64,000 bases of DNA, taken from Akkermansia muciniphila. Lineage in GTDB: Bacteria; Verrucomicrobiota; Verrucomicrobiia; Verrucomicrobiales; V1-33. The notes beneath the pieces are model-generated. The model had not been told where the DNA came from. It was given only the letters and a program-made list of their open reading frames with translations, and searched no databases. The DNA lies in assembly GCA_943333275.1 (NCBI GenBank), contig CALQSQ010000002.1, forward strand, positions 1 to 64,000. Reading direction: 5' to 3'. How positions within the stretch are numbered: position 1 is the stretch's first letter; every line of letters begins with the position of its first letter. Below are positions 47,954-56,649 of the stretch, piece after piece. Position numbers and translations under genes: made by a program.

Positions 47954-50293
47954 TTAGCGCGGGCCACCCGTCTTTTCCCAATTCTCGGGCAACCGCCCCT
48001 CACACCAAGCCGCCACCTCATCGACGACGAAAGAATTCTCGTTCGTAGATTCCTTGGCAAGGATGCGGAAGGCCTTGAGCGGCTGAGGCGGGATGTCGAA
48101 GACCTTGATGCCCACCATTCCTTCCTTTGTCCCATCTACAAGCTCCGTCCACACTTTCCCATCCACAGATCCTTCAATGGTGTAGCGGTAATAAAAGGGT
48201 TCGGTCCGGTCATTGTACTTACTGGGATCGCCCCGCGTTAGGTGCAGACCAATTTGCGCAATTTTGTATACCTTGTCAAAAATGACCACGAACGTGCTGC
48301 CAGCCGGGCCAACGCTGGCGGTCTTGTTTGAATGGCTTCCATCAATCATTCCACCGGGATTATCAGGAGCCTCGGCCTCGGCGCCATGGCTGGCCTCGGC
48401 GACATTTCCATCCGAGATCACACCGTCCTTGGTGACTTCATCAGGCTTCGAGGTCCCGGATTTCTCCGTTTTTGCCTTGGGCTCCGGCGGGGTTTCCGGA
48501 GCCGCTTCGGGCGTCTCTTCCTTGGGGGCATCTCCCGCTTCCACCAACGACCCCAGATAGTCTGGAAGCTGTGTCGCCTTGTCGAACGCAGCGTTCGCCT
48601 CTGCGGCCACCCGCTTCTTGCCTTCGGTCTGAAGCAGATCCGCCAGTTTCTTGACGGCGGTGGCAAATTCACCATTCAGCTTGGCAATGGGCGCGGTGTA
48701 GCCACGCGCAATGCCCTCGAAGGCTGTGGCGAGCTTTTTCTGAAGGTCGGCGATCCTCGGGTTTTTGGAAATTTCCTCAACCGCCAGCGCGGTCCGCTTG
48801 GTCTGGAATCGCTCCACTTCCTGACGAATCTCCAGCACCGCCTTGGCATCACTGCGGGCCATGAAATCAGGTTCCAGCCTGGACAGTGCGGCGGTGTATT
48901 TCTCGCCGAGTTCGCTTTGCTGGGCCTGCAGTTTGCTTTGGATCTCGTCCTTGTAACGCTTTACGAAATCTTCCTTGAGCTTGGCCACCACGGATGGTCC
49001 AGGGGGCTCGGGTTTTGGGTCCTCGGGTTTCGGCGTGGGCGTTGGGTTTACCGGCTTGTCAATGTCCGGTGTCTTGGTCACCGTGGGCTCGGGCTTGACG
49101 GGCGGAGGATCGGGAGGACGCGGCGCAAAGGTGATGGGCTCAGGCTTCGGCTTCACCGCTTCGGACTGCCTGGGCTTTTCGACAGGGGGGGGCTTGTCGC
49201 CGCTATTGGCCATGACCGCGAGGCCAATCACAACCACCGTCACCAGAATTCCGATGACGACCATGGTGGTCCGGTTGCTGCTCGCCTTGGCTTTGGCCTC
49301 AGCCTCCAGCTCAGCCACGCGGTTCCGACTGCTCTTGCCAGGACCTTTGGTGATCGGACCACCGGGAGGCGTTCCGCGACGCGCGGACGGACGAACGATG
49401 GTGACCGGACGTCCGCTTTTCTTGGGCAGGTCCGGGGCCACTGGCACGAGCGGCTTGCCAGTGCGGATGTCCTCCAGCAACTGGCGGACCTCGGCGGCAT
49501 TTTGAAATCGATTATCCGGCTCCTGCCTCAGACAGCGGACGATCACATCATCCACACGTCCATCCACCTTCAGGGCCGTGCTCGGCAGGGCAAACGTTCC
49601 CTGCGGCACCGTCCGCATCAGCATTTCATAATAGACCACGCCCAGGGCGTAAATGTCAGTGCGGGGGTCCGGCACCGCTCCCCGTTCGTATAGCTCGGGC
49701 GCGGCATATTCCGGCGTGCCCATGGGCACCCACTCCGCATTCGCATCGCTTTGCTCATGCTCCATGAGCCGCGCCAGACCGAAGTCCAGCAGCTTCACAT
49801 CGCCGTCGGAATTTACGACAATGTTGGAGGGCTTGATGTCCCCATGAACGATCCCCTTCGAGTGCGCATAGCTCAGCGCATCACACACCTGCGCCAGTAA
49901 TGGCAACGCAATCTCCGGAGTCACCTGGCCATCAATGATGAGTTCATGGACATTACGCCCCTCGACATATTCCATCACAAAATAACACTGCCCATCCTTC
50001 ACACCGAAATCGTAAATGCTGACGATGTTCGGATGGTTCAGTTTCGCCATCGCCCGGGCCTCACTACGAAAACGATTCAGCGATTCCGCATCCGTTCCCG
50101 CCTCGGGCGGCAGAATCTTGATGGCCACCATCCGGTCCAAATCCTTCTGGCAGCCTTTATACACAGCCCCCATTCCCCCCGAAGCAATCAGCGATTCCAC
50201 ATCATAACTCGGCAGCATCACCCCCAGTTCCTCGATCGTCGGCGGGACAAACGGAACAGGATCGGGCTCAGCCGCATGGGAAGGGGTGGACAT
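47954..50293 (-). CDS. Membrane Ser/Thr protein kinase with discoidin-like sensor
   Basis: A 779-residue Hanks-type kinase. Kinase domain about residues 29-290: glycine loop IASGGMGAVYKG, VAIKILPP, and catalytic loop H150-G-D-IKPSN, where the usual HRD arginine is replaced by glycine. DFG is present (LLDFGLARL). A membrane helix (VVIGILVTVVVIGLAVMA) lies near residue 350, then a Pro/Lys-rich linker, a coiled-coil-rich stretch (LQAQQSELGEKYTAALSRLEPDF) and a C-terminal discoidin/F5/8-like beta domain (YRYTIEGSVDGKVWTEL) outside the cell. The last domain may bind glycans or other ligands and signal inward. Common in this phylum. Confidence 0.88.
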   Translation of the reverse strand: MSTPSHAAEPDPVPFVPPTIEELGVMLPSYDVESLIASGGMGAVYKGCQKDLDRMVAIKILPPEAGTDAESLNRFRSEARAMAKLNHPNIVSIYDFGVKDGQCYFVMEYVEGRNVHELIIDGQVTPEIALPLLAQVCDALSYAHSKGIVHGDIKPSNIVVNSDGDVKLLDFGLARLMEHEQSDANAEWVPMGTPEYAAPELYERGAVPDPRTDIYALGVVYYEMLMRTVPQGTFALPSTALKVDGRVDDVIVRCLRQEPDNRFQNAAEVRQLLEDIRTGKPLVPVAPDLPKKSGRPVTIVRPSARRGTPPGGPITKGPGKSSRNRVAELEAEAKAKASSNRTTMVVIGILVTVVVIGLAVMANSGDKPPPVEKPRQSEAVKPKPEPITFAPRPPDPPPVKPEPTVTKTPDIDKPVNPTPTPKPEDPKPEPPGPSVVAKLKEDFVKRYKDEIQSKLQAQQSELGEKYTAALSRLEPDFMARSDAKAVLEIRQEVERFQTKRTALAVEEISKNPRIADLQKKLATAFEGIARGYTAPIAKLNGEFATAVKKLADLLQTEGKKRVAAEANAAFDKATQLPDYLGSLVEAGDAPKEETPEAAPETPPEPKAKTEKSGTSKPDEVTKDGVISDGNVAEASHGAEAEAPDNPGGMIDGSHSNKTASVGPAGSTFVVIFDKVYKIAQIGLHLTRGDPSKYNDRTEPFYYRYTIEGSVDGKVWTELVDGTKEGMVGIKVFDIPPQPLKAFRILAKESTNENSFVVDEVAAWCEGRLPENWEKTGGPR

Positions 50294-50631
50294 GGCAAAA
50301 CAGGCGCTCTAGGGAAATGACTTGTAAAGGGGACGGCAAACACCGCATCCATCGCCACAATCCCAACATTTGGCAAGTCCCGCTTCATTCCAAAGCAGGG
50401 AAAATATCGCCCCATGACCAATTCCTGGCCTTTCCGAAAACGGCGGAATCAGGGCCTTTCTTGCTTCCAATCCATGGCCACACCCCTTCCTGCTGGAGCC
50501 GATTGGAAAAAATTTTCCCATCACAAAACTTTTCTTGAAACTCGCCGCCGGGGATCCGCAGAAGCATCCTCAACAAACCCGGGGCCCAGCCCGGCTGATT
50601 CACCTTCGATTTCCTAAACCAAACACCAACC
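50294..50631. other. Intergenic region between divergent transcripts
   Basis: 338 bp separate the kinase (minus) and the surface-protein operon (plus). It must hold two promoters. I see no tRNA, small ORF with coding character or strong hairpin. A pyrimidine- and C-rich section with cccggggcccagcccgg near 50577-50598 could fold locally. Confidence 0.4.
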
Positions 50632-52599
50632 ATGAATCCACAATTCCATCGATCCCTACTCCCTGCCATTTTCGCGGGCTGCCTGATGCTTGCCTCCCTG
50701 GCCTCTGCTCAAACGGATCTCATCACCTATCAGGGCCGACTCGAGCAGGACGGTGCCGCCGTGACCGGAGCTGTCAGCATGCGCATCAGCATCAGGGATG
50801 CAGTCACGGGGGGCAATGAACTCTTTTTCTCCTTCATAACGGTGACAGTAACCAATGGCGAATTTACCGCCCTCCTGGGGCCGTTCGGAGCCGGCGTTTT
50901 TAATGGTGGAAACCGCTGGATTGAAATCGCTGTGGATGACCCCGCAGTGGCGGGGCTTAACTATGTGCCGCTCACCCCCCGCCAGCCATTTACGGCTGCG
51001 CCCTATGCCTTGCGCGCCACCGTGGCAACCAGCGTGAGCGGTTCCGTGCCTGCGGCTCAGATCACGGGAAATCTGCCTACAAGCCAGTTGAGTGGCACCA
51101 TCAGTCCAACCATCCTCTCTTCCGGCACCACCGCCGGAACGATCACGTTCAGTCCGGCTGCAGGTGCCCCCTTTCTAGTCAGCAGCACCACCAAGGTGCT
51201 CAATTTAAACAGCGATCTGCTGGATGGATTGGATTCGACGGCCTTTCTTCAAAAGAGTGGCGGCACCATGACGGGAAATCTCAGCATCGCCAATCCCGCC
51301 GTGGTGGATTTCGGAAGCACCACCAGGCAGATGCTCAATCTCTGGGGCACCACCTATGGCATCGGCGTGCAGGGTGCGGCGCTTTATCAGCGCTCCAATG
51401 CGGATTTCTCCTGGTTCAAAGGCGGGGTCCACAGCGACACGCAGAATTCCCCCGGAGCAGGTGGCGTGGAAAATATGCGGCTGGATAGCGTGGGCACCCT
51501 TTCCCTGTTCGGCACGGAGGCGGGCTTCTCCGTGGAAAACAGGTCGGATGCCACCAAGCGCTGGGTGACCTACGCCGACGGCGCGGGCGCACTTGACACG
51601 TTCCGCCTCTGGAGTGGAGTCACCGGCGATCGATTGACGGTCACCGAGGGCGGCAACATGAATGTCGTCGGCTCGGTCACCGCACCTTATATCGTCGCCA
51701 GCACCAATGATACCTCGCAGCATGCTCTGCAGGGTTACCATACCTCCGCGTCTGGTTCCGCAGCAGGGGTCTTTGGGCAGTCGAGCAGCACCGGGGGTTT
51801 CGGGGTTTATGGTGTGGGGATCAGTGGAGGCTACGGGAGTAAATTCGTCTGCAATGGAGCCGCGGGATGGGCCGTGTATGGAGTGAGTGATGTCGGCTAT
51901 GCCGGCTACTTCCAGGGCAAGGTTAATATTAGTTCCTCCCTCAGCGTCTCCGGTTCCACCACCTTTCAAAATGAAGTCACCGCTCAGGGCTCGCTGGGAG
52001 GCTTTGCCGTGAAGAATAGAAATGATCAGGCCAAACGCTGGGTCATGTACGCGCGCAACGGTGGTGGCGTGGACCAGTTGTCCTTCTACAGCGATACCAC
52101 GGGAGACGTGGCCTCGCTCTCCCCCACTGGGGACATGTATCTCGTGGGGGCTCTTTCCACCACGGTGCTCACCATCCGCGGTGGTGCCGACGTGGCGGAG
52201 CCGTTTGAAATGACCGAGCCGGAGGAACTCGAACCCGGCAGCGTCGTCATTATCGATGAAGACCATCCCGGCAAGCTTAAGCAGAGCACTCAGGCGTGCG
52301 ACACCCGCGTCGCGGGCATCATCAGCGGCGCGGGTGGTGTGAAGCCCGGTCTGCGACTGCACCAGGACGGCGTGCTGGACGGAGACCACCATGTGGCCCT
52401 CAGCGGGCGTGTCTATGTCAAAGCCGATACCAGCGGCGGCCGCATCAAGCCGGGAGATCTTCTCACCACCTCCATCACGCCCGGTCATGCCGCCAAAGTC
52501 ACCAATCACGAACGTGCCCAGGGCGCCATCCTTGGCAAAGCCATGAGTGGCCTGGATGAAGGCACCGGCCTCGTCCTAGTGCTCGTAACCCTGCAATAA
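50632..52599 (+). CDS. Secreted tail-fibre-like surface protein
   Basis: A 655-residue exported protein with a signal peptide (LPAIFAGCLMLASLASA). The first domain (about residues 25-145) reads DLITYQGRLEQDGAAVTGAVSMRI...YVPLTPRQPFTAAPYALRA, a domain widespread in Planctomycetes and Verrucomicrobia. It is followed by a LLDGLDSTAFLQKSGGTMTGNL segment that resembles phage tail-fibre repeats, and by two similar beta-rich modules (FSVENRSDATKRWVTYADG; FAVKNRNDQAKRWVMYARNG). The C-terminal 110 residues (GADVAEPFEMTEPEELEPGSVV to the end) look like a conserved cap domain. It is the first gene of a plus-strand run of secreted proteins. Likely a fibrous adhesin or carrier; the target is unknown. Confidence 0.7.
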   Translation: MNPQFHRSLLPAIFAGCLMLASLASAQTDLITYQGRLEQDGAAVTGAVSMRISIRDAVTGGNELFFSFITVTVTNGEFTALLGPFGAGVFNGGNRWIEIAVDDPAVAGLNYVPLTPRQPFTAAPYALRATVATSVSGSVPAAQITGNLPTSQLSGTISPTILSSGTTAGTITFSPAAGAPFLVSSTTKVLNLNSDLLDGLDSTAFLQKSGGTMTGNLSIANPAVVDFGSTTRQMLNLWGTTYGIGVQGAALYQRSNADFSWFKGGVHSDTQNSPGAGGVENMRLDSVGTLSLFGTEAGFSVENRSDATKRWVTYADGAGALDTFRLWSGVTGDRLTVTEGGNMNVVGSVTAPYIVASTNDTSQHALQGYHTSASGSAAGVFGQSSSTGGFGVYGVGISGGYGSKFVCNGAAGWAVYGVSDVGYAGYFQGKVNISSSLSVSGSTTFQNEVTAQGSLGGFAVKNRNDQAKRWVMYARNGGGVDQLSFYSDTTGDVASLSPTGDMYLVGALSTTVLTIRGGADVAEPFEMTEPEELEPGSVVIIDEDHPGKLKQSTQACDTRVAGIISGAGGVKPGLRLHQDGVLDGDHHVALSGRVYVKADTSGGRIKPGDLLTTSITPGHAAKVTNHERAQGAILGKAMSGLDEGTGLVLVLVTLQ

Positions 52600-52617
52600 T
52601 TCACCCTCGTGAATCGC

Positions 52618-53655
52618 ATGAAAAAACTGCCTTTCCTAGCCACCACGCTTCTGCTTGCCCTGTTCTGCGGGACACAGGTTCATGCCGAAATGGTCATCCG
52701 CATTTCGGTCAAATTCATCCTTGGCCCGGCGGACGAACACCCTGACAACGCCGGCGGAATCATCGGTCCCACCGGCGTTAATCTCAACTCCACCCAGGCC
52801 ATCCGCGACAATGTGGCCGTGATGAATGCCATTCTTCACAAGCAGGCGCAGGGCATGTCTGTGGCACTCAGAAACGACACTGTTTATGAAGTCAGCGGAT
52901 TGGGCGGATCCTGGTTCACGGAAAATTTCCGCTCCTCCACCGCGCGCACCGCCGTCTATGACATCGCCACCGCCAGCGCGGCCAGCAAGACCACCTGGAA
53001 GTGGCACGATGATTCAGTGAACATCTACATCAATGACTCCAGTTCGGGCTACTGCTCTCCAGTCTCAGACAACAAGCCCGTGATCGTAGCAGGCGCGGGA
53101 GCCTATCAGGAATTGCTCCTGCATGAGATGGGGCATTTCTTCAACCTCGCTCACACTCACAGCGGGGATGGAGATGGCGTATTGCCCACCGGTGCGTGGC
53201 AGGATGGCGATGGCTTGTCCGAGACCCTCGCCGACGATGCGGATGTCGGGGATGGTGCCACGGCGCTTGCCAATATCACCGCCAAGTATCCGCTGGCCAC
53301 GCAAAAGCAACGGGAGGACCTGGCCTACAACCTCATGTCCTACCACCAACCCCAGGACCGTTTCGTGCCGCAGCAGCGCCAGATCTTTCTGGAAGCAGCC
53401 AATGCCGATCGGGCCCCCATGGTGGCCGGCAGGGCCTATTTCATTGCTTCCACGGGCTTGAATGGGAATGACGGACTGACCTGGGCTGAACGGAAGAAAA
53501 ACATCGGAAACGCCTACACCATCTCCACCACCGCCAACGATATCCTCCTCATCGAAACCGGCAGCTACAACGCAGCCACCGAGAGCCTCCCTCTCACCCT
53601 CACCAAGCCCATGGTGCTCAGCGCCTGGCGCGGAGCCGTCAACATTACCAGATAA
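52618..53655 (+). CDS. Secreted zincin-type putative metallopeptidase (I)
   Basis: A 345-residue exported protein. A signal peptide (KLPFLATTLLLALFCGTQVHA) follows the ATG at 52618; a GTG at 52609 is an alternative. The zinc motif HEMGHFFNLAH is at H169, E170, H173 and H179. It follows the HExxHxxGxxH pattern except that the glycine is Asn. A NLMSYHQPQDRFVPQQ stretch downstream could be the Met-turn of a metzincin. The last 80 residues (FIASTGLNGNDGLTWAERKKNIGNAYT...ETGSYN) look like the start of a right-handed beta-helix. Separated by 18 bp from the fibre gene and by 4 bp from the next zincin, so part of an operon. Substrate unknown. Confidence 0.7.
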   Translation: MKKLPFLATTLLLALFCGTQVHAEMVIRISVKFILGPADEHPDNAGGIIGPTGVNLNSTQAIRDNVAVMNAILHKQAQGMSVALRNDTVYEVSGLGGSWFTENFRSSTARTAVYDIATASAASKTTWKWHDDSVNIYINDSSSGYCSPVSDNKPVIVAGAGAYQELLLHEMGHFFNLAHTHSGDGDGVLPTGAWQDGDGLSETLADDADVGDGATALANITAKYPLATQKQREDLAYNLMSYHQPQDRFVPQQRQIFLEAANADRAPMVAGRAYFIASTGLNGNDGLTWAERKKNIGNAYTISTTANDILLIETGSYNAATESLPLTLTKPMVLSAWRGAVNITR

Positions 53656-53659
53656 ATAT

Positions 53660-55018
53660 ATGAGCCTCCCATCCTTTCTCCTCCACTGCGGACTGGGCAT
53701 CCTGATCCTGAGCGCCGGGCTCCCGCAGTTGCACGCCGCCGACCCCGATGGCGATCCCTTGCACATCTATGTGGACTTCTCATTCAAACTCCTCAAGACC
53801 AATACTGCCGGGCCGAATCCAGGAGCCACCCAGACGGCCATTGACGATCTCTGCGCCAATGCCAACAAGGTCCTGGACCAGCAGCAACGCGGATGGCGCA
53901 TTCGCTGTGTGGAGCGCGTGGAAATCAATCCCACCCTTCCTCCCGCGAGCAGAACGTTCTACACTGGCACCCAGATTCTGGGGAACGGCAACGCCTTCCA
54001 TCCCAATGTCCAGGTCGTGGGCATGAACAACTGGTATCAATGGTATTCACAGTTGGATGCGAACGGCTGCGCGGTGGCCCCCGCCAACTTTTCCGGATGG
54101 GCGAATCAGACCACTCCCGCCGCTGAGCAGGCGGTCACCATCAAATACGCAGATCAGATCAACGACATGTTCACCACCGCCGTCCTGGCCAATCCCGTCA
54201 TGTTCCATTACCGCACGGATGTTGGCAATGCCTACGTCATCCATGGCAGCAACTGCGGAGGCTATGGCATGTTTCCAAATCAGAATCATGCCTCCACGAA
54301 TTTTTTCCTCCTCAGCACCGTCGGCGACCTCTCTTTCTTCCTACATGAAATGGGCCACTACAGCAATCTCGAGCACACCTTCGCCACCAAGGAAGGCACC
54401 GCCGGCGTCATTGGTGACGAAGGCACTGCCCTCTCGGACACCCTTCAGGACGTCTGGGACTTCGGCACCAACAGCCCGCTCCTCGCTGAAGTCACCCCAG
54501 CCCCGGCCCGATGGGATTCCCTCGCCCAGCGCATGTATGGCGGAAATTACTCCACGCTCAATGGCCCGCAGAAATTACAAGTCCGCACCATGGCCTCCAT
54601 TGGCGATCAGAACTTCGGCGCCAGTTACACCACGGATCAGATTGAAAAGATCTGGCTCGTCTGGGAAAATTTGATGAGCTACCACAAGGGGGCCGATCCT
54701 GACTCCACCAACTGGCTCTTCTCCGAGCAGCAAATGGACCGCTGGTCGGATGCCTACGCGCTGCAGCGGCCCATCGCCTCCGGGCGCATGTGGTACTTTG
54801 GCGGCAATGGAGGCTTCATCCGTTTCGGCACCGCCCAGGACCCCTACCTGAGCATCCAGAGCGCCAATGCCGCCGCCAGTTCCGGCGGCGCGGACATCAT
54901 CGTCGGGCGTCCCGGGAGCTATGCCTCCCCCGCCGCCAATGGAGCCTCCTACACGCTTAGCAAACCCGTCACCATCCGCGCCACCCGGGCCGGAGCCTTC
55001 AGCATTTACGGCCATTAA
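53660..55018 (+). CDS. Secreted zincin-type putative metallopeptidase (II)
   Basis: A 452-residue exported relative of the previous protein. Signal peptide LHCGLGILILSAGLPQLHA; zinc motif HEMGHYSNLEH at H229-E230, H233 and H239, again with Asn where metzincins have Gly. The Met-turn candidate is VWENLMSYHKGADP (about residue 340). The C-terminal segment (GAFIRFGTAQDPYLSIQSANAAAS...IIVGRPGSYASP) again resembles a short beta-helix start. The gene begins 4 bp after its neighbour's stop and ends 12 bp before the next. The two proteins probably arose by duplication, but their N-terminal halves have diverged far. Function is inferred from the motif only. Confidence 0.7.
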   Translation: MSLPSFLLHCGLGILILSAGLPQLHAADPDGDPLHIYVDFSFKLLKTNTAGPNPGATQTAIDDLCANANKVLDQQQRGWRIRCVERVEINPTLPPASRTFYTGTQILGNGNAFHPNVQVVGMNNWYQWYSQLDANGCAVAPANFSGWANQTTPAAEQAVTIKYADQINDMFTTAVLANPVMFHYRTDVGNAYVIHGSNCGGYGMFPNQNHASTNFFLLSTVGDLSFFLHEMGHYSNLEHTFATKEGTAGVIGDEGTALSDTLQDVWDFGTNSPLLAEVTPAPARWDSLAQRMYGGNYSTLNGPQKLQVRTMASIGDQNFGASYTTDQIEKIWLVWENLMSYHKGADPDSTNWLFSEQQMDRWSDAYALQRPIASGRMWYFGGNGGFIRFGTAQDPYLSIQSANAAASSGGADIIVGRPGSYASPAANGASYTLSKPVTIRATRAGAFSIYGH

Positions 55019-55030
55019 AATTCCACCGCC

Positions 55031-55471
55031 ATGAAATCCAAAATCCTCCTCCTCATCCTCAGTTCCGCCCTCGCCACCTGGGCCGCCTTCACCGTCCCGT
55101 GGCAGACCAACGATGCCGGCGGCGGCGCCAGTTCCGCCACCATCGGCGTCACCACTTGGAAACTCACCGGCACCATTGGCCAGTGGGATGCGCATGCCAC
55201 GTCGAGCACCAATGCCGCAGGCTATGCCCTTAATGGCGGCTACTGGGCCATTGCCGTTCCCACCGAGGGCGGCGGGCCACGGCTCACCATCACCCTCTCC
55301 GGCCCCACGGCCCTCATCAAGTGGAACGCCGATGCCGTCGGCTACAAACTCCAATACTCCCACAACCTCACCCAGTGGACGGACTACGAGACCACCATCA
55401 CCGGCGCCTCCGGCATCTACTGGTCACTCGGCAACGGCCCCCGTTATTTCTTTCGATTGAAACATCTCTAG
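55031..55471 (+). CDS. Small secreted beta-rich protein
   Basis: A 146-residue protein with a signal peptide (KILLLILSSALATWA). It contains GVTTWKLTGTIGQWDAHATSS and GYALNGGYWAIAV, a pattern seen in many short exported proteins of Verrucomicrobia and Planctomycetes (the GGYW motif), then a fibronectin-like segment (ALIKWNADAVGYKLQYSHNLTQWTDYE). No enzymatic motif is visible. It is the last gene of the four-gene run, 12 bp after the second zincin, and may be a surface module or structural partner. Confidence 0.65.
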   Translation: MKSKILLLILSSALATWAAFTVPWQTNDAGGGASSATIGVTTWKLTGTIGQWDAHATSSTNAAGYALNGGYWAIAVPTEGGGPRLTITLSGPTALIKWNADAVGYKLQYSHNLTQWTDYETTITGASGIYWSLGNGPRYFFRLKHL

Positions 55472-55512
55472 GCCCCCAGCCCCGCCGCCCGTCCACCCAT
55501 CCGCCCCACCCC

Positions 55513-56241
55513 CTACCACCGGATGCCCCGCACCGTCAGGTACTCCGGGCTACTCTGGTTATACTGCCCCTTCACCGCCTCCTTCACTGCCTGGAACTTC
55601 TTCTCCAGACAATCCCCCACATAATACAATCTCCTCCGCGCCTCCCGCGCCGTCGTCAGCGGCGGCGTCAGATTGGAAATGGACGTATTCGCACTCGTAA
55701 ACTGCGTCAGCAGCGAACCAAACGTCGCCAGACTGATCCCCGTCGCCGTCGGCGTATACGGCGAGCACGCATTCAATGCCGTGATAAAAGTCCCCAGGTG
55801 CGCCGCCAGTTCCACATACCCCTGCTCCCCCTTGCTCCGCGCCACCTCCGCCGGCGGCACTGGCCCACCCGGCGGCACCTCCACCGGCGCCTTCGTACTC
55901 TTCGGCGGACGCACCCCCCGCATCTTATCCGCCGCCGCCTTCACCGACTTGAACTGGCTCGCCCACGCCTTGTTACTCTTCACATACCCCACCGCCTGCG
56001 TCACCGTCGCCCGGATCAACTTCACCAGATTCACCCGCGCCGTCGCCGCATTCGTATACCCCACCGTCAGATTCTCCACCAGCGTATTCGCCGTCCCCAC
56101 CGACGTGATAAACGTCTGAAATGACGACACCGTCAGCGCCGTATCCGCCGGAGCATACGCCGGCGTAAACGACGCCACCGCATCCTTCAACAACTGCGCC
56201 TTACCCTGACGATCACGAAAAGACTTCTCAGAAACGGACAT
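55513..56241 (-). CDS. Conserved hypothetical protein, alpha-helical
   Basis: A 242-residue protein with no signal peptide or membrane helix. The N-terminal part (SVSEKSFRDRQGKAQLLKDAVASF) is charged and helical; the middle has two Ala/Thr-rich helices, a Pro-rich linker (VEVPPGGPVPPAEVARSKG) and a second helix-rich half ending QYNQSSPEYLTVRGIRW. The two halves have similar composition and may be a duplication. No family is recognised. It converges with the secreted-protein operon and has an AT-rich repeat region upstream (56242-56649). Confidence 0.55.
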   Translation of the reverse strand: MSVSEKSFRDRQGKAQLLKDAVASFTPAYAPADTALTVSSFQTFITSVGTANTLVENLTVGYTNAATARVNLVKLIRATVTQAVGYVKSNKAWASQFKSVKAAADKMRGVRPPKSTKAPVEVPPGGPVPPAEVARSKGEQGYVELAAHLGTFITALNACSPYTPTATGISLATFGSLLTQFTSANTSISNLTPPLTTAREARRRLYYVGDCLEKKFQAVKEAVKGQYNQSSPEYLTVRGIRW

Positions 56242-56315
56242 AATAGGAAAAAGGAAAAGAGATTCACCAACTCACCGCCCCCTCTCTGGCATCCACCTGA
56301 AAGAAACTAAGGCGA

Positions 56316-56526
56316 TTTTCAGAGACTCTTACACCATTTGCAGAGACTGTCAACCCATAAATAAAGAGTCTTTTGCTCTCTTACCCATCTCTCAGAAGCT
56401 CTTACTCGTCACTTCCAACCTCTTGCCCGTATCTTACCTCATTATCAACGACTCTCAGACCCTAAACAAACATCCTTACCTCATTTGCAACGACTCTTAC
56501 CCCAACCGCAACTTATTTACGCCCCA
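56316..56526. repeat. Degenerate ~21-bp tandem repeats in an AT-rich gap
   Basis: The 408-bp gap between the 242-aa gene and the TPR gene (56242-56649) has no convincing gene. Within it, units of mostly 21 bp recur with a consensus near TTGCAACGACTCTTACCCAT, for example at 56338-56358, 56443-56463 and 56485-56505. One unit is 30 bp and one about 12 bp. The repeats are imperfect and end near 56526. The stretch is more AT-rich than its surroundings. A short plus-strand ORF through it looks like a repeat translation, not a gene. Confidence 0.6.
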
Positions 56527-56649
56527 AGAAACCCTATTTCTCTCCCACTCCCCGCCAAAAATGCCCAAAAATTCCCCGAAAAAATCCCACACCTCTCTGC
56601 TCAGGCAATTTCTTACCCTTCAAAAAATCAACGAGATTTCAAAGAACAA

